From Telopea speciosissima (Eukaryota; Streptophyta; Magnoliopsida; Proteales; Proteaceae), in NCBI RefSeq assembly GCF_018873765.1, contig NC_057919.1, positions 67,140,984-67,204,983 on the forward strand: a stretch of DNA of 64,000 nucleotides, read 5' to 3'. Position 1 is the stretch's first letter, and the number at the start of each line of letters is the position of its first letter. The notes beneath the pieces are model-generated. The model made no database searches. It saw only the letters and a list, made by a program, of their open reading frames with translations, and was not told where the DNA came from. A program made the position numbers and the translations under genes. This document shows, piece after piece, positions 33,401 to 44,867 of this stretch.

Positions 33401-35250
33401 CTAAGCAGAATTGACTCACCAAATGTTTGATGGAGCCACCTTCACTGATGACTTGCAGATTGACTTAACCTGTCGATGATTTAAGACCGATCTGACTATT
33501 GCTTCTGTGAGAAGCATGAAGTGGTTGTACCAAATATTTGATCACATATAAGCAAACAGTTTAGAAGAAGCTCAGAAAAATCATTGCTTCATTCTCATCC
33601 ATTGGCATTCTCCTTGAAGCATGTTGGCTATCAGATTTCACCAGAAAAGTATGAATTCCAGTGAAGTCCATGATAACCACCAAACTTGAGCATTTCAACA
33701 GTGGCTTTCTTTAATGTCTGAAGGCTGTGGTGGTGAATGAAGTAACGGAATTGCAGATTTTGTCCCGATTAAAGACCTTGAGATGGTCCACAGTTGTTTT
33801 CTGAACAAAGTTGTTCAACTTCAATCAACTGCCTGAGAAAGGTTCCCATTCTTAATTTAAGTATTGAATAGCATATCCAAGTTGGAAAGGCTTGAGAGAT
33901 GATGCCAATGGACCTGCCAAACAGTGCTGACGAAAATATCCTGATTGCTAGACAGGCATAAAGTAAATGGCTTTCCACCACACGTGGGAAGGTGAGCTCA
34001 TTAAATAGTTCACGAGTGTTTAACAGATGGCAGAGGGAAGGAAACCAATCAGAGAAACAGGGTGAGAATCACTGGTTCATTGGACAAGAGGGAATCCATT
34101 GGTCAATTTTATTGATTTCTCAGTTGTTGCATGAGCTGTTTGCACTTTAATGCTCAAAGAAGGTTTCTTCCATCCATATTAGTCTAATTGTTTCATACTA
34201 ATCCATTGTTGGCATTTGATAAATAATAAAGCAATACATATAATACACAAGAATGGTTATCTGGGACAAAAATATAGCATAAATCTATGGAGGAGAGTAT
34301 AAGCTGGAGGCTACTTATTGGAAGGATTCTGATGGATTGGGAATTTAAAATGATTTGGCAAGCTTATGTGCAGGACATTTGCCCCTCCCAGAACCTGCAG
34401 TAGCGGGAGCCTTGTGCACTGGGACACTCTTTTAAGCTTATTGCAGGACATGTTTACTGTTTCTCTGGTTATGCCATTCTCTCTTTATGGTTTACAAATT
34501 AGTTATGTAAATAGCCAACCAGTTGATGGGTTTTCAAAAACACAATAAGAAATGAATAATCAAATAATTAAACTGGGTGAATTGTTTTTTACAATAATGA
34601 AGAATCAACATTGATGTGCTTATCCATCTTTTAAAAAGATGAAGTTCCACTAGTGATTGACAAGGAAACAAAATTAACATGGAGTTAGTGTCTTCTTTTG
34701 GATTTTTAAAACAAAGAAAGAGTAAACAAGTGAATGTGACTGATGTTAATGAGCAAGCATGCTTTAAGAGCAGAGAGAAATATGGATAGCAAGATCATAA
34801 TAAAAGCAACAACATTTTGAGAAAGGAAGGGAAAACAGGGAGGCAAATGGAAAAATGAACATATTGGCTCTTTATTCTTGTGGAAAACATTTGCTAGTCC
34901 CTTTGTGAGAGCAAGCTGATGCAGATAGATAAAAAATAAAGAACCTGAAAATAGGCTAGTCAGTATTCTGAGTTAAAATTGATGACTAAGAAAAATGTAG
35001 TTTATGTTGCATTGATGCTGGTAAAGTTTCTGTTCTTTATGGTCTAATACTAGGCAAAAGGAATAAGTCCTCCTATCAATTAAAATAAGGCCCAGTATAA
35101 TTCCTGTAACATGTCTTTCCCCCTTCTGAAAATATCTAAAATTCTAAATTGGTGGTGTCCTCTCAAATGTGTGTCTCTATACATACCATACATGTTGACT
35201 AAATCATCAAAAGTATTGCCCCAGAAACTAGATATCTCACCTCAAGAACA
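33401..35250. other. Intergenic DNA, no gene seen
   Basis: Mixed-composition sequence with only short open frames in all six frames and no recognised protein, RNA or TE motif. A minus-strand ORF at 33,769-33,981 lacks supporting features. Confidence 0.45.
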
Positions 35251-35400
35251 GTAAGATGTACAAAGTTGAAAACACCATTTAATATTTAAACAAAAGTGAA
35301 CAAAAATATGCAACACCAATAGGAAGTAAGATGTACAAAGTCAAAAACACCATTTAATATTTAAACAGAAGTGAACAAAAATATGCAACACCAAAAGGAA
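35251..35400. repeat. Direct tandem duplication, 75 bp x 2
   Basis: Two adjacent units begin GTAAGATGTACAAAGT and end GCAACACCAA(T/A)AGGAA, differing at only a few positions, so the duplication is recent. Confidence 0.9.
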
Positions 35401-35589
35401 ACCATAGTTTTAAGGGGCCAATACGGCACTCCATAAGCCCCCAACAGACATAATGCATACTAGTTAACTGATCAAGGCAATAGAAAGGCAAGACCAGCAC
35501 AAGATTCATGGTCCTTTTGAGAGATCACTAGTCATAACTGTGTTTGAGATCTAGGGATCAATTCAGACAAACCTTTTTCCAATTTGATC

Positions 35590-36885
35590 ATAATCTCCTC
35601 TTTCCCCATTTCTTCATAATCTCAGACCACCTTGTAAATAAACCGGAAGCCTCAAATTTACTGCCTCTGCTAATTCTTCACCTCACACCATCCAGTAAGG
35701 GGAGAACTGCACTGATCTGTAAGTCTGGTGGAGATCGATCCTTTTTCTCAAAGAGATCTTGAGTTTTCCAAACATTGCCCTTCCAGGGGCATTAAGCAAG
35801 CAAATAAAGGTACCAACCTCCACTCTGAAGTTGTGCCTTCTCATCGATTCAAAAATCTCTATAGCCCTCTTCACCTCTCGTGCAGCAGCAAAAGCCTGTA
35901 CAGAAATGGAGAGCCTCTCAATTGTTTGAAGCCGTTTATTCCTCATTTCTTCAAGCATCGCCAACATGCTCTTGAACTGCATCGTCTTCCGGATAATTCC
36001 CATCATGGAACCATATGTACTAGAATCATTTAAGAATCCTGGTCGTTGCCCAGCCCAGCAGAAGGACCAAAATGTTGGCCTCCAAGCATTTCGGAACTGA
36101 GCTAACAGATCAAGAACGAGGTCACAAGAGAGATCGATCGCACTTTGATCAAGAGCCGCTTCAACGTTTCGATCTGATGTAAACAGCTCTTCAATCACCT
36201 TGCACACAGTTTCTACCTCTTTCACATCTGCAACAGATAGACCACCGTCAGCCTGACTTTCATCACTCTCCTCCTGGCTTTCATCATCATCATCATCATC
36301 ATCCCAAGTTTGTTCTGTTTCTTCAACTGTTTCTGTTTTTCCCTTTGAAACGCCGGAAAGAGTCCTATAATTCAAAACTGGCATTATTTTTTGCAAACTA
36401 GACTGGGGAGACAGCAGAGAGAAGTGTAGCCAACGAAATGGAACAGAGACATGATCCTTACTATGACCAGTTGCATAGTTGTCAACATATTCCTCGGTTC
36501 TTGTATCTGCCCCTGAAACCCTAGAGAAACTCCTAGAATCTAAAACCATGGAACTCAAGACTTGCAATTCTTCTTGTAAAACAGACTTGAGAGACTGTGG
36601 AAAGGTGTGTGACAGACTATATGAAACTTCACTATGAGAACGATCGATACGATGATGAGGAGGAGAATAATTATGACGAGGCAAGGACAAAGAGCTACCA
36701 TTACGAAGGCACATTTGCTGTCCACGAAATCGTCTTTGTCGTCTGGATCGTCTCTGATCTCCAAAGCATAGCTCGGAAGAGGAGCAGCAGCAATGGCCAT
36801 TGAGATGAGAGATTTGAATCTCAAGGAAGTTAAAAAAGCGGACAAAAATCCGATGTCTTGCCATTCTTGTCATTGATGGAACCAT
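35590..36885 (-). pseudogene. Truncated mitochondrial-type PPR protein gene
   Basis: A long frame (from an ATG at 36,885 to about 35,780) encodes an Arg-rich, organelle-targeting-like N-terminus (RIFVRFFNFLEIQ), an acidic linker WDDDDDDDESQEESDESQ, and the start of a P-type pentatricopeptide array: SCDLVLDLLAQFRNAWRPTF, FCWAGQRPGF, STYGSMMGIIRKTMQFKSML, then FSI-like RLSISVQAFAAAREVKRAIE. Just after LLNAPGRAMFGK the frame shifts; the lost frame continues AQDLFEKKDRSPPDL..VLP and WCEVKN, then shifts again. The rest of the array is missing, roughly the C-terminal third to half of comparable plant PPR proteins. It is most likely a pseudogene; a very truncated product cannot be excluded. Confidence 0.75.
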
Positions 36886-37732
36886 TTGACCGCCAATCCG
36901 CCATGGATAGGGCAAAGGAGCTCCGATTTGAGAATTTCAGGCTTTGAGAAACAATGGATAAGAAGATTTTCCTCTCGGCAGTTGAAAACTGAAACCAAAT
37001 TCCCCCACTGAGGACTGTGGTACAAGTAAACTCGGAGTCAGAAGGTGACGCCGGTGGTCGTAAATTTTATAGCAAATTCGGTAGGTGGTGGCTCATCTAG
37101 TTCGGTAGTCGTCACTCGGTAGGTATTTGGTAGACTGGTAGTGGCTCAATTCGTTTGGTAGGTATTGTTCCAACTGAAGGTGTTAATTGGTTCGGTTTGG
37201 TTTGGTTTGGTTCATGATATAATCCGTATTAATCGAAACCAAAACTGAATCAAAACAGAATTGGTTTGATTTTAATCGAGTTTTTGTATTCGGTTTCGTA
37301 TACAATCTCAGTATAATGAATTCGGTTCAGTTCTTTGATTTGAATGAGACTTGGGAATGTATATAATCTTGATGAAGCAAAGCATGAAAGAGGAACTGAG
37401 TAGAAGTACAAAACTACGGTAAAGAAGCGAGAACAGTTGATACTCCAACACGGAGGCGAAAGAGACAAAGTAAGCAATGAAATCTTAGAACTCGTATTTT
37501 AACATTGTAGGTACGAGTTGAATTATATATAGGGAAGCAGTTTTCTGTACGAGAGTGTGGTCTACGCCAGCACTCCCATGTGTCTATCTCTCCCCTCCTT
37601 AAAATAAGGGGACATAGGTGTCTTTTCACATGGGAGGAGAGAGAAAGACTCATGGAAGTGCTAGTGTAGGCCATACTATCGGATAGAAAAATTTTTCCCT
37701 TATATATATTACATTTTATTCGATCGATTCAA

Positions 37733-37968
37733 TTAAAAAACCAATGACTTATGATATAAAACCATAAATGAACCAAATGATATTTTAATTTTCAAAACTA
37801 ATAATAAACCGAAATGATTTAGATTTTAAATTGACACTCATCAAGTCATATTAAAAAACCAATGACTTATGATATAAAACCATAAATGAACCAAATGATA
37901 TTTTAATTTTCAAAACCAATAATAAACCGAAATGATTTAGATTTTAAATTGACACTCATCAAGTCATA
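37733..37968. repeat. Direct tandem duplication, 118 bp x 2
   Basis: The segment starting CCAATGACTTATGATATAAA and ending GACACTCATCAAGTCATA is present twice in tandem (units from about 37,741 and 37,859), nearly identical. Confidence 0.9.
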
Positions 37969-38073
37969 GTGGATACATTCCCCCCTGCCCAACTAGCTAC
38001 TTGGTTGTGTGTGGCATGTTGCTCCTGCACTGGACAGAGGGCTACACGAAATGATCTTGCATCTTCAAAATTT

Positions 38074-38224
38074 GGATTCGGCTCTTCTCCGGGAGCCCGG
38101 TGCCCAGGGGCAACCAACGATCGGGTTGTGCCGCACACATCTTGGCGTGCTCCCATCAATCGTTGGGTTGTGTTGGGTTGTGATGCCCTCTGGGCACTAG
38201 GTTCTCTGGAGAGGAGCTCGATCC
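38074..38224. mobile_element. MITE of the GGATTCGGCTCCTCT family
   Basis: Inverted ends GGATTCGGCTCTTCTCCGGG and GAGAGGAGCTCGATCC, with internal CCCGGTGCCCAGGGGC / GCCCTCTGGGCAC arms. Related copies lie at 48,609-48,925 (two) and 52,980-53,160. The shared centre contains GTTGTGCCGCACACAT. The superfamily is uncertain. Confidence 0.7.
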
Positions 38225-38234
38225 TAGGGATAAT

Positions 38235-38789
38235 TAGGGGTGCAACAGGGTCGGGTTGGGTCGAGCTTTATAAAACCCTAGCCCAACCCTAAGTCTCCTT
38301 AGCTGGGTCCAGGCTTGACCCGACACTGACTCAGGACCTGAAAAATCCAACCTTGACCCATCCTCAGGATCAGGTTGAGCTGACCTTAATTGGCCTTGAT
38401 CATGGGGAGGGGGAAGGGAAATGCATAAGCTGGATTGGGTCGGGAAGAAAATGATCAATTTTACTTAAAATAACACTATAATAAAATGTTTATATCACTT
38501 ATTATCTTTTTTTTTTGGGGTTAGAAATCACTTATTATTTTCATATATAATATATTATATAATAAAATATGGGTGACATTTAAAGTTTATAATATATATT
38601 TTATAGTATAACTTAAAATAGGGTTGGGCCAGATCAAGCTAGGTTCAACCTTGATCCGACTCGACCCGACCCTGACTTGGGATTAGAAATTTCCAATCCT
38701 GACCCGCCCTCAGAATCAAATTATCTCAACCCAAGCCTTGTTCGAGCACAGGGTGGGTTTGGGCCGACAGGGCCACTCTTGCACACCTA
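38235..38789. mobile_element. hAT-type non-autonomous element
   Basis: Termini TAGGGGTGCAA and TTGCACACCTA are near-perfect inverted repeats, flanked by GGGATAAT (38,227-38,234) and GGAATAAT (38,790-38,797), an 8-bp target duplication with one change. Subterminal GGTCGGGTTGGGTCGAG / CGACTCGACCCGACC arms pair. There is no coding capacity. It abuts the MITE to its left. Confidence 0.8.
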
Positions 38790-38879
38790 GGAATAATACA
38801 GCGCATCGCGGTGAGCATCAACGGCGTGCATAGTGGAGTGCAACTCTGCTCGTCCAAGTTCCCGCCAAGCTTCTACAAC

Positions 38880-39710
38880 TGAAACCCTTCTCGTATTTCG
38901 TTCTTCAAATTCCCGCCACCAGTCTAGTGTAATTTTTTGGGTTTTGCAAGAAGCGAAACTCTTCTCCATCTCTGCTGACAATTGTAGCTCCCCGGCTGTT
39001 TCAAAACAAAACCCTAAGACTAACCCGGCGAAACCTAACCCTAACCCTACTTCTCCCGAGACGAAATAGAAGAAGCCCCTTTTAGTCTATGGTCTTTCTC
39101 CCAATTTGTGGCGTCCTGTGATTCCTCCAGACGTGGTAACGAACGCCCGATTCAGGGAACAAACTGTATGGAGATGGGTTATCGGGAAGAGAATCAAGGT
39201 TTATTGGCCTTGGATGAGTGCTGGTATGAAGGTTGGGTTGGGTTAAGTCATTCGATAAGATGTTTCGTAAGCATTAAGTTCAGTATGATGATGCTAAGGA
39301 AGAAGTTTTGGATCTTGCGAATGAGAGAATTGAGTGGTTGGTGGAGGTAACAAGAAGCTTTCGCCGTTAACGCGGCCTTGGATATGGAGGAGAATACGGA
39401 AGAGGGAAACATAGGAGATGATTTCACGGATGAAGACTGGGGGGAAATGTGGGGAAGGAGACGGTAGAAGATGATTCAGAAGAGATGGATATTGATGAAG
39501 AATATGACGATGAGGTAGTAAAGAGCTCGAGATTATCATACAGCAGGAATTCGTGGTCTAGAAAGAGAAAGAGAGAGAAAAATGCTCGAACTGGAAAAGC
39601 TGGATTCTGAAAAGAGATTAAGGATGGTGAGGATGCACAGAGGAATGTAAAGGATCTTTTGATGACCACAGAATCAGATTAGTCAAGTCTGTGAAATGTT
39701 GAAAGTAAGT
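38880..39710 (+). pseudogene. MSH6: MSH6-like N-terminal exon, broken
   Basis: Resembles the N-terminus of plant MSH6, the MutS-alpha mismatch-repair subunit. SPAVSKQNPKTNPAKPNPNP, TSPETK then TAG (39,067-39,069), then KKPLLVYGLSPNLWRPV-like text precede the Tudor-like segment, where IGKRIKVYWP is followed in another frame by LDECWYEGWV, then VKSFDK, a stop, VQYDDAKEEVLDLANERIEW. An acidic linker with KSS-, ARTGKAG- and AQRNVKDLL-like pieces follows. One nonsense codon near the start and at least two frameshifts rule out function. Later MSH6 exons are scattered to the right, so this is a decayed duplicate and not a processed copy. Confidence 0.72.
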
Positions 39711-40554
39711 GCGTTTGATTTAGCCTTTTGGATTACAGAGAATGGAATACGCCATCTTAGTGTTGGTGAAACAGAAAGAAGGGGGTTTGCTTTATATCTA
39801 GTCCAGGCATTGAAATATTGTCCCCAGTTGTTCTGATAGGAACAATGCTAGTTGTCCCGTATATCCCTAAGTTTGGTCCTGTATGGTAGAGGTTGTTTTT
39901 CTGAAGCATATCGTTATACTGTCTATATTCAATAATGAGTCAATGACCATTCGGAAGGCATGTTGCATTTGTCCTCTTTCTCCAAGTTCTGAGTTTTAAC
40001 CTTACTGTGTTTCCATGACTTATGCTTTATAATGAAGATATCTAGTAAGAACAGCTTTTTTCACTGGTTTTATTTGTAACTCTTGGATTCTGTAGAGTCG
40101 GTATTCCAGCTAATAGAGACAACCCAGCTGCTGTGTACTGAGAAAAAAATAAGAATATAGAACAGCAACAAATGAGACAAAGAGACACTAGGTAGTCACA
40201 GTCTACTGAATTTGTGAATCATGATATTGCAAATTCTACCTTAAAAATTAGTGCATATTATTTTCAATGTGAAATGAAATCAGTGTATCCCTTGTCACAG
40301 ATCTCTTGTACTATAATTTAAATGTTATGTATGTTTTGTCATTCAAGGAACATGTATTTTTTCTGTGTGCTGTTGCTCTTTGTTTTTTTTTTTTTTTGGT
40401 TCTTGGTATCCTAAAAGGAAAAAGATGCCAAGGATTTGGTTGTAAGAATCATGAAAATGTGCCTAACTTTTGGTTTGGATCCGGAAAAGAGTTAGACATA
40501 TTAATATACAATTTGTGTTTTAGATATCTGGGTCAACCATAAATAAAAAGGCTA

Positions 40555-41265
40555 CATAGATGATGATGTTTTATAGAGATTTAAGGCGGGAGGGATGAAG
40601 TGGAGAGGTGTGACCGAAGTACGATGTGATCGATGTATTTCTTTAAAGCTTAAAGGAAAGTTCTATAGGACTGTTGTCCGACTGACCATGATGTATGGGG
40701 CGGGATGTTGGGCAGTTAAAAAGTATCATATAAAGAAGCTATGCGTAGCAGAAATGAGGATGTTAAGATGGATCTGCGGCAAAACTATGAAGGATAAAGT
40801 AAGGAATGAACATATTAGAGCTGATTTGGGAGTTGGCTTGATCAATGACAAGTTCCGAGAGTGTAGTTTCAGGTGGCATGGCCATGTTCAAGGGAGGCCT
40901 GCGGATGCCCGAGTACGGAGGAGTGATCTGATCCTAATTGAAGGAGTTAAAAGAGCTAGGGACAGACCTAAAATGACCATAGGAGAGGTTGTGAGGAATG
41001 ACATGCGTAGTCTAGGTCTTGTACCAAGTATGACCGTGTATAGAACCTTTTGGAGAGCAAAGATCCATGTTGCCGACCCCATATAGCTGAGATTTCCCTG
41101 ATTTCCTAGGCTGGTCTTCTGTCCTCTTACTTTCATTTCTCTTTTCGTACTTCTCATCTCCTATGTCTTCATGTCCTTTTTTTTTTTTCTTACTTCGATT
41201 TGCAAGGATCCATGTAGCCGACCCCATTTAGATGGGATAAGGCTTAGTTGTTGTTGTTGTTAGTG
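40555..41265 (+). mobile_element. RTE-type LINE 3' end
   Basis: An ORF (40,595-41,086) encodes the C-terminus of an RTE-clade reverse transcriptase: TVVRLTMMYGAGCWAVKKYH, VAEMRMLRWICGKTMKDK, RNEHIRADLGV, FRWHGHVQGRPADA and the end WRAKIHVADPI. The 3' tail has AGATGGGATAAGGCTTAG followed by a TTG repeat, the usual 3' end of plant RTE elements. It is 5'-truncated and lacks the polymerase core and endonuclease. It sits inside the MSH6-like remnant. Confidence 0.88.
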
Positions 41266-41429
41266 GTGGTGGTGGTGGGGGCGGGGGCCTTCGCCGTTGA
41301 GGGGATGGTGGCACTTTGTCTAATTTATTGGTTTGTGTAAATTTTAAATGGAAAAGTGTTTCCTCCTTCCCTGCGACTAACTTTGGAAATATTTCACTGC
41401 AGAAGAACATCCGCCTCTTATTTTTACAA

Positions 41430-41475
41430 GTTAACACATGATGCGGCAGTACGATTTGGTACACATGAAGCAGAA
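41430..41475 (+). pseudogene. MSH6-like exon fragment (DAAVRFGTHEAE)
   Basis: The short reading DAAVRFGTHEAE matches the plant MSH6 segment DA..RFG.REAEKF, which lies between the Tudor-like domain and MutS domain I, and is followed by GTAAGT like an exon end. Its order relative to the flanking MSH6 pieces is right. Confidence 0.5.
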
Positions 41476-41708
41476 GTAAGTACTCATTTATCTTGACTTT
41501 ACTCCCCCACCCCCCAAACAGGAATAATAAGTAAATCTGTAAATGTATACTTTCTGTTGGGTGGTTGAGTTGTTACCTTGCATCTGTGTCCATGTTACAA
41601 GGTTCTTAGATTCATTCTCTCCCCCCCCCTCCTTGCTAATTGAAGTTCTCAGATTCCTATTAGTCCAAAGTTTTAAGTTGTAGTCAAGCATCATTTCTAG
41701 TCTATCAT

Positions 41709-41895
41709 GAATTTTTATCCTCTGTTGTCCGCTACCCAGACAGCAGAGTGTTGTCCCCTCACATGGGCACGAAATGACAATTTAACCACCCCTCGGGCAG
41801 TGTGTTCGGGCAGGGTGGTTAAATCGTCATTTCGCGCCCATGTGAGAGGACAGCACTTTGCTGTCTGGGCAGCGGACAGCAGAGGATAACGATTC
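41709..41895. mobile_element. Mutator-type MITE (ATCCTCTGCTGTCC family), intact ends
   Basis: A 187-bp element with ends GAATTTTTATCCTCTG and CAGAGGATAACGATTC and long pairing arms, flanked by the exact 9-bp target duplication GTCTATCAT (41,700-41,708 and 41,896-41,904). The 9-bp TSD points to the Mutator superfamily. It is related to 14,681-14,913. Confidence 0.92.
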
Positions 41896-42560
41896 GTCTA
41901 TCATTATAGTCTGAGGTTGCTTCAGTGTTGCATTAGTCTCTTATGCTCCCTAGCTATCCCAATCCCAATAAGTGAATCATCATTTTCTTTGAGCAAGCGG
42001 CATAGAGGAGAACACCAATGAGGTGCAACAAAATGGTATCGTACATTGGAGGGCAGAAATGTCATTTCATCTAAGGAGGAGAGTAGTCCTAGATAGGTAG
42101 GAAACCTACTAGGAGCCAAACAACAGGATCAATCGCAAAAGGGGTTGCTGGTTCAAATGGACAGCACTAGGTTTTAGGTTAATTCTAGGGTTTAGGATGG
42201 GAATTTGGGAATGGGTCTTATATGGCTTTAATATGCAGGTCTAGGGTGCTTTTATGGCATATAAATAATAAGATTTGGGAAGGTTTTAAAATTCTGCAAT
42301 TCTGGACAGAATTGAGTTGCAGGTTTTGGGTTTTAATGGAGTGGAGGAATGGAGGGGATAGAGTGGGAGTTATGAGTTGGGTTTAGGATCGAGTGTAGGG
42401 AGAAGTGTGGGGGTTGTATGCTGGAAGTTTGGTTTGAAATTGATGGACAGATCTGAAGTTATGAGAGAGTCCTAGTTAAGGTAAGAGTTGCAGGTTTAAT
42501 GGAGGTTAGGGTTTGATGGATGGAGGGGAAGGATATATGCAGGAAACTAAAATTACTTAC

Positions 42561-43238
42561 TGGTTTGATCTCCTTCAAAGGCAGTAGCAGCAGCTTGAAG
42601 AAGCTCGATTGAAGAAGAAGAAGAACCTCCCGGTATTGGACAGACGCAAGGAGTCGCAGGAGTCCACCCACCCTATCCACCTTGAGATCCATAAGGATAT
42701 ACACTCACAAAGAGCACCAGCAGTGGCAGCAAACATAAAGCTAATTTTTATTAATCAAAATTCGTATGTAATGCTGGTCTCCCTTACAAACTTATATAGA
42801 AGACTCAAAAATAGACTTAGACACTAAAAAGGAATGGCCTAACCCTATCCCTAACCTATTAAGTAACTTAAACTGACTAGGAAACTAGAATACTAAAGGA
42901 AATAGACTCAAAACATGGCTGGACTTATAGAGTCCTAATCCAGCCCAACTTACATCACATGACCACTTAAGTTGTTACATGACCACTTAACCAAGTCACA
43001 TGATCACTTAAATTGAACCAATTGGATGCAACCAATTTGAACCGGTTCAATTAAAAAACATAAAAATAAACTAAGTATTGGGCTAATCCAGTATGCAACC
43101 TATATACCCCTAGTTTAGGCTCATTAAAGTGGCCTATTACATAGAAAACCCTTGGGAACAAAGGCCCAACATGTATATAACCCAACCTTAGGCCTATTTC
43201 TAAAGAAATAAGCCAATTTCTATGATGAACCTGCATCA
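42561..43238 (-). mobile_element. Possible solo LTR
   Basis: On the minus strand the block starts TGATGCAGGTTC and ends GATCAAACCA (TG..CA). It contains a TATA-like CTATATAAG followed after about 50 bases by AATAAAAATTAG, as in LTR promoters and polyadenylation sites, and uses repeated GTGGTCATGT motifs. The 5-bp flanks (CTTAC and GAGAG) do not match and no primer-binding site was found, so the call is tentative. Confidence 0.35.
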
Positions 43239-43299
43239 GAGAGAGATAGACACAAATGTGCTAGTGTATCCTACCCTAGCGGTTCACAGAACCTTTTCA

Positions 43300-43376
43300 C
43301 TCAGTTTAAACATTTCATCATTCTGGAGCAAATGGGAAAATTTTATGAACTATTTGAAATGGATGCTTATATAAGG
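43300..43376 (+). pseudogene. MSH6-like exon fragment with mismatch-recognition motif
   Basis: The reading KHFIILEQMGKFYELFEMDA contains the MutS domain I mismatch-recognition motif MGKFYELFEMDA (Phe-X-Glu). The exon continues YIR and stops at a GTATGC donor-like site. The upstream WWEFKSKH part is decayed. Confidence 0.7.
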
Positions 43377-44789
43377 TATGCATGAGTATGAGAACATTTC
43401 CTTATTTGTTCCTGACGGTTTTCTCCTATGATTTCTCTTGATGGCTTTAGGTTCATGTAAAAATTTTCTGCTAAATACATTCCTTCCTTCTAGTTCATTT
43501 ATTTTTCTTTGCTTGCAGAAGAAATAAAACTTTAATCTTCATCCCCCTCCCCCAGTTTTTTTTCGGTTTGTCCTGTGCCTTTTGAATTTTTACTTCTTGT
43601 CCTCCCTTGTGAATATGATATTTTTGTCGGAGGAGTAAAGGGGTCGGGAATGACATTTATGTAGTCTAAAACCAGCTGATGATAAGACAAAAATGTTGTA
43701 TATTTGGCTACCCTTAGTGCTTTCTATAATGTTTATGTTTTTCCTCCTTTTGTGTGTGTGTGTATTTCTTCTACTTCTTGGTTATCTATAAGGTCAGTTT
43801 GTACTTACCTTTATTTTTCATTTAATCCCAAGGAATTGATAAATGCTGCAGAGTATTCACCTTTTGTCAGAACATATCTGATACATGCTGGTTGGTTCAG
43901 GGCATCCAATCATTGTACATTCACCTAAAAGATCTTCTAGCCCCAAAGATTGCCAAATCAAATGATCTAAATCATATGAAGCTCACCTTTATTTATGACT
44001 TTTCAAATAAAAAAATGTTTACCTTCAATCTGAATCATGTTTTGGTTATGAGGAAGTGCTATTGATTGGAGGATTAGGATTCCCTCTGGCTGGCTTCTAT
44101 TTATCCAGTTTCTTTTAATGGGGATACTGATTGAAAAGTCTGGACCAATGAGCATGTTAGAAACTGTATGCTGTGGGTATAATAGCTTTTATTTTGTATA
44201 GTCAACTCAATTTAAATTTGAGTTTGACTGCGCCTCTTTCACCATGCAACTAAGATTGTATTTGCTGTTATTGCCAAGCGATCAATATCTTTTTAGTTAT
44301 TTTTCAGTTTTACCCTTTTTCTTTTAGCTCCAGTAATCTGCACTGTATCACCGTTCCTTACAATTGCATTCTACTGTGTCTACATGCCCAAAACACCTCA
44401 ATTAAATTTCTCTCAACTTATCACCAATTGGAGTCGCTCCAAAATAGTCTCAAAGGATGCTCCTTTCTTATTTTATCTTTCTGGTTTTACCACTCATCCC
44501 ATCTCAACGTCCTTGCCCTTGTTGCTATACACTTCTTTTGTTTAATGTTGTTTATTTGTGTGAAATACGACCCTAAACAGGGTTGAATGGAAAAACAGGG
44601 TTCATTTAGCCATACCTATTTTGTTGGGATCACTTGAGTTGAGCTGTTTCATTGTCTGCAATTTGGTACTCTTTTTAAGTTGATGGTCGATACTGCCTGA
44701 TGTTGAATTTACTATGTGTGCGAGAAAATCAATTTTCTGAAATGCTCGTGTCTTCAAAGGTTTTGAAACATGAAATTTGAGCTATAATT

Positions 44790-44867
44790 ACAAAAGGAAC
44801 TTTGACTGAAGAAGAGATGTTATCAAACACCCCCGATACTTCTCATCTGATGGCAGATTGGAAGACA
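44790..44867 (+). pseudogene. MSH6-like exon fragment, unit 1
   Basis: The reading ITKGTLTEEEMLSNTPDTSH followed by LMAD matches the plant MSH6 stretch TKGTLTEGE.LS..PDASYLMA at the end of MutS domain I. The continuation is not alignable. Confidence 0.65.

Noticed and set aside
35683-36915. Intact 410-aa protein gene
   Set aside because: The predicted start at 36,915 is TTG, and the C-terminal part is in the wrong frame relative to the PPR family, which resumes in another frame.
39010-39055. Interstitial telomere repeat (AACCCTAAC-like)
   Set aside because: Only short, irregular matches; the stretch encodes the KTNPAKPNPNP-type part of the MSH6-like N-terminus.
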